Part shown: piece by piece, positions 8,378 to 16,646 of the stretch
Layout: the number at the start of each line of letters is the position of its first letter
How positions within the stretch are numbered: position 1 is the first letter of the stretch
DNA from: Streptomyces sp. NBC_00878
GTDB taxonomy: Bacteria; Actinomycetota; Actinomycetes; Streptomycetales; Streptomycetaceae
Direction: 5' to 3'
Length of the DNA: 64,000 bases
NCBI RefSeq assembly: GCF_026341515.1
Contig: NZ_JAPEOK010000001.1
Span: 7,440,001 to 7,504,000 of the forward strand
Program-made: the position numbers and the translations under genes
The notes under the pieces: generated by a model
Told to the model about the DNA's origin: nothing
Database searches by the model: none
Seen by the model: only the letters and a program-made list of their open reading frames with translations

Positions 8378-9295
8378 TCACTTCTCCCGGAACAGCCGCT
8401 GGAGCGGTACGACGACGGCGATCACGATCAGGGCGAGGACGACGGCGAGGGCGGAGGCCGCGCCGAGGCGGGCGTCGTTGAAGGCCAGGTTGTAGACGGC
8501 GACTCCCGGGACCATCGTCTGGGTTCCGGGGCCGCCCTGGGTGGAGAGGTAGACGACGTCGAAGCTGGCGAGCGCGGCGATGATCGTGATGGTGACGCAG
8601 ACGCCGATCTCGTTGCGCAGGCCGGGCAGGGTCACGGCCAGGAACTGGCGGACCGGTCCGGCGCCGTCGATGCGGGCCGCCTCGTACAGGCTGTTGTCGA
8701 TCTTTCCGATGCCGGACAGGAGCAGCATCGTGCACAGCCCGGTGGACAGCCAGGTGCCGATGAAGCCGACGGCAGTCAGGGCCCAGGTGAAGTCGGCGAG
8801 CCAGGGGCGGGCGAGGTCGTCGAGGCCGACGGCGCGCAGGAGCTGGTTGACCACGCCGTTGTCGGAGTACATCCAGGTCCAGGCGACGCCGGCGGCGGCT
8901 CCGGGGATGATCTGCGGGAGGAAGAGGAGGGTGCGGGCCAGGGCTCCGGTGAAGCGGCCCTGGAGCTGGCGTAGTACGGAGGCGGTGATCAGGGCGAGGG
9001 TCACCGGCAGAACGGTGAAGAAGAGGATCAGGTAGAAGGCGTGGAGCAGGGTGGTGAACTGCTCGGAGTCGGTGAAGACCGCCGTGTAGTTCTTCAGGCC
9101 CACCCAGGTGGAGGCGCCGATGCCGTCCCAGTCGTAGAAGGAGTACTGGATCGACAGCAGGACCGGGTAAAAGTTGAAGACGCCGTAGAAGGTGAGGGCG
9201 GGGAGGGCGAAGAGCCAGCCGGCCCACCGGTGCGCCCGGAGCCTGCGGCGGCCCCGGGCGGCGGCGCCCTTCCTGGTCGGTCGGGTCGAAGGCAT
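8378..9295 (-). CDS. sugar ABC importer permease (MalF type)
   Basis: This 305-residue permease has a basic N-terminus, a first helix at about residues 25-47 (WLFALPALTFYGVFNFYPV) and five more helices. The EAA loop is EAARIDGAGPVRQFLAVTLP. It is the partner of the downstream MalG-type permease. The ATG at 9295 lies 5 bp after the binding-protein stop codon, so the genes are translationally linked. Family membership (CUT1) is clear. The specific alpha-glucoside is inferred from the linked GH13 enzyme. Confidence 0.94.
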   Translation of the reverse strand: MPSTRPTRKGAAARGRRRLRAHRWAGWLFALPALTFYGVFNFYPVLLSIQYSFYDWDGIGASTWVGLKNYTAVFTDSEQFTTLLHAFYLILFFTVLPVTLALITASVLRQLQGRFTGALARTLLFLPQIIPGAAAGVAWTWMYSDNGVVNQLLRAVGLDDLARPWLADFTWALTAVGFIGTWLSTGLCTMLLLSGIGKIDNSLYEAARIDGAGPVRQFLAVTLPGLRNEIGVCVTITIIAALASFDVVYLSTQGGPGTQTMVPGVAVYNLAFNDARLGAASALAVVLALIVIAVVVPLQRLFREK

Positions 9296-9300
9296 GGTGC

Positions 9301-10701
9301 TCAGCTGCTCTTGAGGGCGTCGGCGTAGGCGGTCTGGAGGGTCTTCACCATCGCGGCCGGCTCGACCTTGCCGGAGACCAGGAGCTGGAGCTGCTGGGTC
9401 ACCTTGGTGCCGACGGCGGGGGCGGAGTTCTGCAGCCAGCTGTCGAAGCCGTTGTCGGCGGCGATGGCTGCGTAGCCGGTCTGGATCTGCTCGGTCAGGG
9501 TGCCGGACAGGGACAGCTTGGCCGGGGCGGCCGTACCGGAGGTCAGCGCCGCGTACCCGTTGGCGACGGCGACCTTCGCTGCTTCGGGGGTGGTGAGGAA
9601 GTCGAGGAACAGGGCGGCGGCGTCCTTGTTCTTGGAGCGGGCTGCGATAGAGAAGGCGAGGGTGTTGCTGGTCATGCCGGCGTACTGGCCGCCCTCGGTG
9701 GCCGGGGGCATCGGGAAGACGCCGTACTTGCCCTTGAAGTTCTTGTCGATGGTCTGGGTGATCCAGCTGCCCTGGAAGAAGAACAGGCCCTTGCCGCCGG
9801 TGAACTGGCCGTACGACGCTTCCTGGTTGATGGCGTTGACGTCGGAGGCGAAGTAGCCGGCTTTGATCCACTTCTGCAGGGTCTCGGTGGCCTTGACCGC
9901 GGCCGGGGTGTCCAGGGTGGCGCCGGGCTTGTGGTAGACGATGTCGCTGAGCTTCTGGGCGCCCATGTAGTCGCCGAGCAGCAGGTTGTAGAGGTGGCCG
10001 ATCAGACCGTCCTGGTTGGAGGCCACGATCGGGGTGATCCCGGCCTTCTTCGCCTTGGCCAGGTCCGCTTCGAGCTCGGCGACGGTCGAAGGCACGGTCT
10101 TCACGCCGATCTTGGCCGCCAGTTCCTTGTTGTAGAAGACGCCGACCAGGGGCCCGGCCGAGCCGCCCGCCTGATACAACGACCCGCCGCCGATCACGCC
10201 CATTGCCACCCGTCCCGGGGCCAGCGCGGAGGCGGGGACCTTCTCGCTCCAGCCGTACGCCTTGTCGTAGGCGTCGAGGTTGGTGAGCAGGTTGTCCTTG
10301 ACGCCGCCGAGGAGGTCGTACGGCTGGACGATGTCGGGCGTGGAATCGGAAGCGAGGAGCCTCGGCAGGACCGTGTTGTAGTTGTTGTCCGCCTCGACGC
10401 GCAGCTTGACCTTGATCTTCGGGTACTCGGCCTGGAAGGCGTCCGCGAGGCCCTGCTCGTACGACTCCAGGCCGGCCGCGGAGAACAGCGTCAGGGTCGC
10501 CGGGGTGTCCGCGACCGCGGTGTTCACTGCGGTCGGGGTCGCGTTGGCCGGTGAGTCGGAGCCCGAGTCCGATCCGGGGGCGCTGCACGCCGCCAGTGTG
10601 ACCAGCGCGGACGCGGCGGCGATGGCTGCCAGCGGGGTGCGCAGACGGGCAACGGCGCGGGTGCCCGGTCTGGCGGGGGAGGTGGGGTGCTGCTCAGGCA
10701 T
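9301..10701 (-). CDS. sugar-binding lipoprotein of ABC importer
   Basis: A 466-residue family-1 solute-binding protein. The signal peptide ends in the lipobox LAAC with Cys39 as lipidation site, followed by a Ser/Gly/Asp linker and a mature type-II binding domain. Motifs such as GKGLFFFQGSWITQ and a C-terminal helical region are typical of CUT1 receptors. The ATG at 10701 has a GGAGG site 6 bp upstream and is preferred over an in-frame start 15 bp earlier. It is the first gene of the operon and diverges from the LacI regulator. A GGAAGCGTTTCCG operator lies about 95 bp upstream. Confidence 0.94.
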   Translation of the reverse strand: MPEQHPTSPARPGTRAVARLRTPLAAIAAASALVTLAACSAPGSDSGSDSPANATPTAVNTAVADTPATLTLFSAAGLESYEQGLADAFQAEYPKIKVKLRVEADNNYNTVLPRLLASDSTPDIVQPYDLLGGVKDNLLTNLDAYDKAYGWSEKVPASALAPGRVAMGVIGGGSLYQAGGSAGPLVGVFYNKELAAKIGVKTVPSTVAELEADLAKAKKAGITPIVASNQDGLIGHLYNLLLGDYMGAQKLSDIVYHKPGATLDTPAAVKATETLQKWIKAGYFASDVNAINQEASYGQFTGGKGLFFFQGSWITQTIDKNFKGKYGVFPMPPATEGGQYAGMTSNTLAFSIAARSKNKDAAALFLDFLTTPEAAKVAVANGYAALTSGTAAPAKLSLSGTLTEQIQTGYAAIAADNGFDSWLQNSAPAVGTKVTQQLQLLVSGKVEPAAMVKTLQTAYADALKSS

Positions 10702-10795
10702 GATGCCTCCTCGCATTCATGCGTCTGCCGCTCACGGTCGGCAGACAGAGGTCGGTGCGCATTCCGGACCGGACCGCAGGAGGTGCGAAGGTTTC

Positions 10796-10808
10796 GGAAG
10801 CGTTTCCG
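10796..10808. promoter_or_regulatory. LacI-type operator 1
   Basis: GGAAGCGTTTCCG is an imperfect palindrome with GGAA/TTCC arms and a central CG, typical of LacI/GalR operators. The identical 13-mer recurs at 10950. It lies upstream of the binding-protein gene. Confidence 0.75.
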
Positions 10809-10949
10809 TTGCCGAAAGACTGAGGTTGCCAAGCCGCCCTGTCAAGTAACGAAACCGCAACATGCATGTGACGTGCTGAAACGATCAGATGCACGGACGG
10901 GGCAGCATTCGGCACCGGTTGAGCCCTTGAAAACCCTTCCGGGAAACAT

Positions 10950-10962
10950 GGAAGCGTTTCCG
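10950..10962. promoter_or_regulatory. LacI-type operator 2
   Basis: An exact second copy of GGAAGCGTTTCCG sits 22 bp before the LacI start codon, consistent with autorepression. The 154-bp spacing from copy 1 would allow a tetramer or two dimers to control both divergent promoters. Confidence 0.75.
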
Positions 10963-10983
10963 AAAGTGGGTTAGCCTTCCGGC

Positions 10984-12003
10984 ATGCCGCAGAGCTCCCG
11001 AAAGATCAACATGGCGGACGTGGCCCGTGCGGCCGGCGTTTCGATGGCCACCGCCTCGCGCGCGCTCAACAACGAGAACGGCGTCGCCGAGGCCACCCGC
11101 CGCCGCGTCCTCGCGGTCGCAGATGAGCTCTCCTATGTCGTCTCCCCCGAGGCGTCCCGCCTGGCCGGAGGCGACACCGGCCGGATCGCGGTGGTGGTGC
11201 CGCACATCTCCCGCTGGTTCTTCGCGACCCTCCTGGAGGGGCTGGAGTCAGTGCTGCGCGCCGCCGACCTGGACGTGCTGCTCTACCACGTCGACGACAT
11301 CGAGGACCGGCACGACTTCTTCCACCGGCTGCCCGCGCGGCGCAAAGTCGACGCGGTCGTCGTCCTGGCCTTCCCCGTCGGCGAGGAGGAGCAACGGCGC
11401 CTGGAGCTGATGAGCGTCACCGTCATCGCCGCAGGCGGCCAGCACGCGCCCTACCCCAACGTCTCCATCGACGACGAGACCGCCGGCCGCCAGGCCATGG
11501 ACCACCTGCTCTTCCTCGGCCACCGACGCATCGCCATGATCGCCGCCGTCGACCCCGACCAGCCGGACGAGGTACAGCCGTCGGGCCGCTCGAACGCGTA
11601 CCACGCCGCCCTGCGCGACGCAGGCATCCCCGTCGACGAACGACTCATCGTCACCGTCGACTGGGGCGGCGCCCAGGGAGCCGACGCCATGGCCAAACTC
11701 CTCAGCCAGCCCAAACCCCCCACCGCCGTCTACGCCCACTCCGACGAAGTCGCCCTCGGCGCGATCCGCACGCTCCGACGCGCCGGCCTGCGCATCCCCG
11801 ACGACATGTCCGTCATCGGCATCGACGACCACCCCGTCGCCGAACTCACCGACCTCACCACTGTCCGCCAACCCGTCCGGGAGCAAGGTGAACTTGCCGG
11901 ACGCATGCTCCTGAAGATCCTGCGCGGCGAAGAGACCGACCACGACGTCGTCGTTCCCACTCAGCTCGTCATCCGTGGGAGCACCGCGCCACCGCGTGGG
12001 TGA
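10984..12003 (+). CDS. LacI/GalR-family sugar repressor
   Basis: This 339-residue regulator has an N-terminal helix-turn-helix (residues 8-30, INMADVARAAGVSMATASRA), a hinge helix with SYVVSPEASRLAGG, and a periplasmic-binding-like effector domain (about 65-335). It includes HSDEVALGAIRTLRRAG and the SVIGIDDHPVAE motif common to the family. It is transcribed away from the binding-protein gene, and two identical operators lie in the 282-bp intergenic region. It very likely represses the island's transport and glucosidase operon and responds to an imported alpha-glucoside, as MalR does at the Streptomyces mal locus. Confidence 0.94.
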   Translation: MPQSSRKINMADVARAAGVSMATASRALNNENGVAEATRRRVLAVADELSYVVSPEASRLAGGDTGRIAVVVPHISRWFFATLLEGLESVLRAADLDVLLYHVDDIEDRHDFFHRLPARRKVDAVVVLAFPVGEEEQRRLELMSVTVIAAGGQHAPYPNVSIDDETAGRQAMDHLLFLGHRRIAMIAAVDPDQPDEVQPSGRSNAYHAALRDAGIPVDERLIVTVDWGGAQGADAMAKLLSQPKPPTAVYAHSDEVALGAIRTLRRAGLRIPDDMSVIGIDDHPVAELTDLTTVRQPVREQGELAGRMLLKILRGEETDHDVVVPTQLVIRGSTAPPRG

Positions 12004-12316
12004 CCGCAAACCGCGCTGGGAGAAGTGGACCTGAACCGGCGGCCGGATGGCTGTACCCCTGTGCCAGGAAGCGAGGCTGATGCGCGTTGGAAAGGCAATC
12101 CGCTGCACGAAGGTTCCGGCCCTCTTGCCGAGCTGGGCGGACGCCGGTTGCTGCAACTTCTGAGTGCCCTTCAAGGATGCTCAGGGGCCATCCAGGGGCC
12201 GCAAGGGCAGGAACGGATCGACAAGGACCGTGCGGGGCTGACATTGATCAACCCGTTTGACCTGCGAAAACGCCAAGGATCAGCATTGATCGGCAAGGAC
12301 CGCCAAGATCCCCAAT
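12004..12316. other. non-coding right end of island
   Basis: No convincing coding frame is present. It contains two CAGGGGCC octamers (12182-12189, 12193-12200) and a pair of imperfect repeats, GATCGACAAGGACCG and GATCGGCAAGGACCG (near 12217 and 12290), close to the right repeat. An integrase gene would be expected here or at the other end but is absent. Confidence 0.5.
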
Positions 12317-12364
12317 GGACTCATAATCCGTCGGCCGTGGGTTCGAGTCCCACCCGCCCCACTT
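12317..12364. repeat. attR-like 48-bp repeat, orphan tRNA 3' half
   Basis: An exact copy of 5269-5316. It contains the anticodon loop, T-arm and acceptor 3' strand of tRNA-Met but no 5' half, so it cannot make a tRNA. It marks the right edge of the inserted segment. From here to 12572 nothing recognisable is seen. Confidence 0.88.
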
Positions 12365-12572
12365 GAGACGTGGCCTGACCTGCGGAAACGTTCCTCGTGA
12401 GGTGTTGGAGCGTCAACTTTCACTCAACGGACGCAATCCGCTGCCGACGTGGCCGTGCCGACGGTGTTCCCGGGCCGGTTCGTTGTCCCATGTGCTGGTC
12501 TGTGGGCATGGGGCTGTCATCCACTGGAGTTTGCTGAGCGCCGTCATGCCGTAGATCTCGCCGGTTCCTGGC

Positions 12573-13457
12573 CTATCGCACACCGGGCTGGAGCTCGATG
12601 CGCATGTCGTCGGCTTCCCGGAGGACGTAGACATGATCGGTTTTCGCCCTCCAACCGGTATGCACGACGTAGTAGCGGCCCTCGCGCGCCACGATGAGCC
12701 GGAGTCTTTCGTAGCGGTAGCGAAGGTAGACATCCTCGCCGAGGTCCGTAAATTTCGGAGCGCCTGGTTGTCGAGAGCTGAGGCCGAGCCGGTGGGCGCT
12801 GTAGACAACCAGGCCGGTCCGTGTCACTACCTCACGGCCGTCGTTCGTGGCATGTCGTTCTCCGAGCTGGCCGGCGGCCAGGGTGACAGTCCAGAGCAGG
12901 AAGAGTCCTGCGGCGAAGATCGGCACAGCTGTGTCGCGAAGTCCTCTGGGGCGATCCGCGTCGATGTGTCGCGCTTCACCGAGCAGCAGACCCATCGCGA
13001 TGAGCAGCGGGCCGGCCCAGCGGTACGGCAGCAGCAACTGCCATTGCCACCAGAGGATGAGCAGGAGCAGACCTGCGGCCACGACGAGTAGGTAGCAGTC
13101 AGCCAGCATCGATGCGCCGTGCGCGGCGCCCCGCACAACGCCGTCCGGTAGCGCCTGTCGTGGTCGGCGCCCGCTGATGGCGACGACGATGAGTAGCACG
13201 ACGGTTCCGACGAGGACCGGGAAGGTCATCAGGTGCAGGCTCTGCAGGACGAACTCGGCGAAGCCAAAGCCGAGAGAGAACGGGGAGAGGTGGAAGTGAC
13301 CGTAGTACGCACTCGTGTAGATCACGCCCACGTAGAACATCAAGGCGGCGATGAACGACGCTTGAGCGACCACGATATTGATCAGCGTGGTCGAGGACGT
13401 CAGGTCCGGTCCCGTTCGCTTCGGCCACTGAGTGGGGCGAGACTCCGGTGTGCTCAC
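12573..13457 (-). CDS. membrane protein of unknown function
   Basis: I do not recognise a named family. The 294-residue product has four or five membrane segments, at about residues 25-45, 60-95, 120-165 and 185-205. A soluble C-terminal part of about 80 residues (YLRYRYERLRLIVAREGRYY) may form a small beta domain. The GTG start at 13457 overlaps the stop of the upstream lipoprotein gene (GTGA), so the two are coupled and probably act together at the membrane. A reading that starts earlier in the lipoprotein gene is less likely. Confidence 0.75.
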   Translation of the reverse strand: MSTPESRPTQWPKRTGPDLTSSTTLINIVVAQASFIAALMFYVGVIYTSAYYGHFHLSPFSLGFGFAEFVLQSLHLMTFPVLVGTVVLLIVVAISGRRPRQALPDGVVRGAAHGASMLADCYLLVVAAGLLLLILWWQWQLLLPYRWAGPLLIAMGLLLGEARHIDADRPRGLRDTAVPIFAAGLFLLWTVTLAAGQLGERHATNDGREVVTRTGLVVYSAHRLGLSSRQPGAPKFTDLGEDVYLRYRYERLRLIVAREGRYYVVHTGWRAKTDHVYVLREADDMRIELQPGVR

Positions 13458-13825
13458 GTACCGTCCGGCGCGGGCGGGGGAACCACGTCTCCGGGGGACG
13501 CTGGGCAATCGGGCCCGCCGGGACACTCCGGAGGAGTGAGCGTGGGTGTGACGCCCGTGCCCTCCTCGTTCGTGGGTCCTGTGTTGGACGGAACGGGCTC
13601 AGGCGGGGGGACTGGCTCGCCGCCGTAGGAAGGAGAGCCGTCGGACGGCGACGGATGCGGTGACGGTGACGAGTCGGTGGCGCTCGCTGTCGTCGCTGTG
13701 GGAGAGGGCGCGGAAGGGGATGCCTCGTCCCCGTCGGAGCCATCACCTGACCCGCAGGCTGCCACGAGTCCGAGGCAGGCGGCGAACACACCGATGCGGG
13801 CCATCCGGCTGAGGGCGTACCTCAT
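13454..13825 (-). CDS. small proline/serine-rich lipoprotein
   Basis: The 123-residue precursor has a signal peptide ending in GLVAAC, with Cys24 as the lipidation site. The mature part is low-complexity, rich in Ser, Pro, Thr and Gly, with a short CPGGPDCP motif. Such sequences act as flexible cell-wall spacers, and no catalytic domain is present. The ATG at 13825 follows a GGAG site at suitable distance. It overlaps the downstream membrane-protein gene by 4 bp. Function is unknown. Confidence 0.75.
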   Translation of the reverse strand: MRYALSRMARIGVFAACLGLVAACGSGDGSDGDEASPSAPSPTATTASATDSSPSPHPSPSDGSPSYGGEPVPPPEPVPSNTGPTNEEGTGVTPTLTPPECPGGPDCPASPGDVVPPPAPDGT

Positions 13826-14417
13826 GCGTGTTCTCCGTCTCTCCCGGGCGCGATCGGGGGAGAGCGTAACGACGTTCCTCCTGGTCACCGGGTGAACCTG
13901 ACGGGAGTAGCTGCCTCGCACCACTCGATCGGATCAGTCCTGCGTGATGGCAAGCTCTCCCGGCAGCACAACGTCCGTCAGGGGGTGGTGGCCGGCAGTC
14001 GCGTGGGCACGGCGGGCAGCATGATGCCGTCGCCGATGGGCGCGGTGTGCGGCACGAGGGCCTGCGACCGGGCGGTGTGAAGCAGGTCCGGAAGCGCGTA
14101 CGGTTCGGCGGCGTCGGGGCCGACCCGGGGCGGCCCTCGGCCTCACTGCTCGCCCGTGACGGTCAGCCCCGCCCGTCGCGCAGTCTCCCGGCGTGGACTT
14201 CATTCACCGACTCGGTAGAGCGCGACCGCGCTGTGGCCCCACGTTTCTGCCGCACAGACGCTCCGCATCGATGAGATGAGGGGCGACACCACCCGGGCTC
14301 GCCTCGGCACGCGATCCGGCAACTCGGCTCCCGCACGCAACCCCGAAGGGCGGTGACCCCTCATAGGAGTCGAAGCACAGGAGTCGAACCACCGGGATAC
14401 TCGGAGAGGAACGTCCG
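13826..14417. other. 592-bp region without a recognisable gene
   Basis: Short frames exist on both strands but none has a convincing start, ribosome-binding site or family resemblance. A minus-strand stretch at about 13980-14130 reads like a decayed protein C-terminus (it includes HTAPIGDGIMLPAVP) but is stopped upstream. The right end contains the GGAG ribosome-binding site for the TTG-started gene at 14418. Confidence 0.4.
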
Positions 14418-16616
14418 TTGGCCCGTCAGTTGTCTCGCCGGAAGTTCGTGGTCTACTCGCTCGCGGCATCCACGTTGACCCTCGCCGCGCCGCTCGGCTG
14501 TGACGCGGCGCCGGCGGAAGGCGCCGAGCCCGGCGCGGCCGCGCCGCGCCGTCCGTCCGACGTCCTGGTGACCGGCACCGACGACGAGATGCTGGTCCTC
14601 GAAGTCACCGCGGCCAACAAGGTTGTCGTACGACTGCCGCGCGTCGAGGTCGGTCAGGGCGTCACCACCGCGGTCGCCATGATGATCGCCGAGGAGCTGG
14701 ATGCACGGCTCGTCGACGTCGACATCCCGCTCGCCGACGCCCGTACCAAGGGCAACCAGTTCACCGGGGGTTCGAGCTCGGTGAGGTCGCTGTACGGTCC
14801 GGCCCGGAAGCTGGCCGCCCTGGCGCGTGCCAAGTTGGTGACCGCGGCGGCCAGGCGCTGGAACCTCCCCGCGCGGTCCCTGCGTACCCGGAACACGAAG
14901 GTGATCGCACCGGACGGGCGTTCGGCCACCTTCGGGTCGCTGACCGCGAGCGCCGCCGGGATCCGCCGGCCGGCCGTGTCGAGCAAACCCAAGCCGGCGG
15001 TCCGGCACCGGGTGATCGGGCGGCCGACGACCCGGATCGACGCCCGGGACATCGTCACCGGCAAGGCCAAGTACGCCGGGGACCTGGCGGTGGCCGGAGC
15101 GAAGCCGACCGTGGTGGCCCGGCCGCCGACGCTCGGCGGGAAGCTCGTCTCGGTCGACTCCCGGGTCGCGCGTGCGATGCCGGGCGTGCACGCCGTCGTC
15201 AAGGTCGCCGGTGGGGTCGCCGTGGTGGCGGAGTCCTTCCACCATGCCTTCAAGGCGAGGGACGCTCTGCGGATCACCTGGGCACCGGGCCCGATGGTGG
15301 CGCTGTCCGACACGGCGATCCGCTCGCGGCTGCGGGCCGCCGTGCCACGGCTGGGCAATCCGCCGCGCGGATCGACGCAGACGGAGGGTGAGTTCGAGTT
15401 CGCCTTCGTCAGCCACGCCCCGATGGAAGTGCTGACCGCGGTGGCGGACGTTCGTGCGAACGGTGCCGAGATCTGGTTCTCCTCCCAGGGGCCGATGGGC
15501 GCCCGGGAGGACATCGCCTCGGCGGTCGGGCTGCCCGGGGCGAAGGTAAAGGTCCATGTCGTGCGAGGCGGCGGCTCCTTCGGCCGGCGGCTGAACCACG
15601 ACGCCGCGATCGAGGCGGCCCTCATCTCGAAGGCGGCACGCCTGCCGGTCAAACTGATGTGGAGCCGCGCCGACGACATCCGGCACGGCCGGATGCGCCC
15701 GGCCAGCCACCACCGCATCCGGGCCAGCCACGCACGGGGCAGGGTGGTGGCGTTCGCCCACGCGATGGCTTCGGTGAGCGAGTCGTACGAGGGCCAGGGT
15801 CTTTCCGCTCAGGGGTCTGCGCAGGGATCCGCTCTGGGGCCCGCTCTCGGATCCGCGCTGGGATCCGCGCTGGGATCCGCTCAGGGCGGGGTGACCCCGG
15901 CCGTCGCACGTGCTCCCGGCCCGCTGCCCAGCGACAGCGGCCTGTACAACTTCGGCCCTCTGTCCGGGAATTCGGGCTCGGTCGAACTGGCGATCCCCCT
16001 CGGTGCCTGGCGGTCGGTGGACTCCGGGACCATGCGGACCGCGGAGGAGATCGTCGTCGACGAGGTCGCGAGGAGCCTGGGCAAGGACCCGGTCGCCTTC
16101 CGGCGCACCACACTCAGGAGCAAGGCCGTCAAAGCCGTGCTCAACAAGGTCGCGGACGCCGGTCACTGGGGCCGGACCCTGCCGACCGGCCAGGCGCAGG
16201 GTGTCGCCGTCCACGAGGAGTACGGCTCGTGCGTGGCGTGCCTGGTCGAGATCGACGTCACCGATCCGAAGAACCCCCGGGTGACCAAGGTGGTGATGGC
16301 GGCCGACGTCGGAATGGCCGTCAACCCGCGTGGTCTTCAGGCCCAGCTCATGGGCACCGCGGTCGACGGCATCTCCACCGTTCTCCAGGCCGGCCTGCAC
16401 ATCGACCGGGGCGCCGTACGCGAGAGCAGCTACGCCGACTTCCACTATGCCCGCCAGCGGCACGCCCCGCTGCGGTTCGAGGCGCACATCATGCCCTCCC
16501 GGCGGGAACCGGGCGGGGCGGGCGAACTCGGCGTCCCGGCCGCGGCCGGCGCCGTCGCCAACGCCTATGCCCGTGCGACGGGTTCCAAGCCCCGCCGCTT
16601 TCCCCTCAACTTCTGA
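14418..16616 (+). CDS. molybdenum hydroxylase large subunit (IorB/aldehyde-oxidase type)
   Basis: This 732-residue protein matches the molybdopterin-binding subunit of two-component hydroxylases such as isoquinoline 1-oxidoreductase. It starts at a TTG with a GGAG site. The N-terminus carries a twin-arginine motif (SRRKFV) followed by a hydrophobic stretch and a possible lipobox, APLGC, at Cys28, so it may be a Tat-exported lipoprotein. Family segments include HVVRGGGSFGRRLNHD and the C-terminal GAGELGVPAAAGAVANA region. Residues of about 466-489 are six GSAL-type tandem repeats not normal for the family. The 2Fe-2S subunit gene follows 30 bp downstream. The natural substrate (N-heterocycle or aldehyde) is unknown. 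Confidence 0.88.
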   Translation: MARQLSRRKFVVYSLAASTLTLAAPLGCDAAPAEGAEPGAAAPRRPSDVLVTGTDDEMLVLEVTAANKVVVRLPRVEVGQGVTTAVAMMIAEELDARLVDVDIPLADARTKGNQFTGGSSSVRSLYGPARKLAALARAKLVTAAARRWNLPARSLRTRNTKVIAPDGRSATFGSLTASAAGIRRPAVSSKPKPAVRHRVIGRPTTRIDARDIVTGKAKYAGDLAVAGAKPTVVARPPTLGGKLVSVDSRVARAMPGVHAVVKVAGGVAVVAESFHHAFKARDALRITWAPGPMVALSDTAIRSRLRAAVPRLGNPPRGSTQTEGEFEFAFVSHAPMEVLTAVADVRANGAEIWFSSQGPMGAREDIASAVGLPGAKVKVHVVRGGGSFGRRLNHDAAIEAALISKAARLPVKLMWSRADDIRHGRMRPASHHRIRASHARGRVVAFAHAMASVSESYEGQGLSAQGSAQGSALGPALGSALGSALGSAQGGVTPAVARAPGPLPSDSGLYNFGPLSGNSGSVELAIPLGAWRSVDSGTMRTAEEIVVDEVARSLGKDPVAFRRTTLRSKAVKAVLNKVADAGHWGRTLPTGQAQGVAVHEEYGSCVACLVEIDVTDPKNPRVTKVVMAADVGMAVNPRGLQAQLMGTAVDGISTVLQAGLHIDRGAVRESSYADFHYARQRHAPLRFEAHIMPSRREPGGAGELGVPAAAGAVANAYARATGSKPRRFPLNF
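15813..15884 (+). repeat. six in-frame 12-bp tandem repeats
   Basis: Six 12-bp units with consensus GGATCCGCGCTG encode Gly-Ser-Ala-Leu/Gln repeats inside the hydroxylase large subunit. Two units are identical. Because 12 is a multiple of 3, copy-number change would lengthen or shorten a surface loop without a frameshift. Confidence 0.85.
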
Positions 16617-16646
16617 AACCTCTGACCCGACCCCGAGAAGGTGCCG

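Larger units (their letters stand above)
5269..12364. mobile_element. tRNA-flanked genomic island carrying an alpha-glucoside operon
   Basis: A segment of about 7.1 kb lies between two identical 48-bp tRNA-Met 3'-half repeats. It holds only five genes: a sugar-binding lipoprotein, two permeases, an alpha-glucosidase and a LacI regulator. No integrase, excisionase, replication or transfer gene is visible in any frame, including the end regions 5317-5831 and 12004-12316. It is either a decayed element that lost its recombinase or a non-autonomous island moved by an integrase encoded elsewhere. CAGGGGCC doublets lie about 100 bp inside each end and could be recombinase arm sites. Confidence 0.7.

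Noticed and set aside
7494..9227. A single 1131-codon minus-strand frame joining sugar permeases and alpha-glucosidase
   Set aside because: The upstream part is out of frame with both permeases and reads as low-complexity Arg/Pro/His; the true glucosidase start is at 7493.
5317..12316. Insertion sequence or phage origin for the island
   Set aside because: No transposase, terminal inverted repeats, phage structural genes or replication genes are visible; tRNA-site integration fits better.
12025..12366. Plus-strand frame ending in the right tRNA repeat, considered as an integrase C-terminus
   Set aside because: It has no integrase catalytic motif (Arg, His-x-x-Arg, Tyr), and its end is only the translated tRNA fragment.
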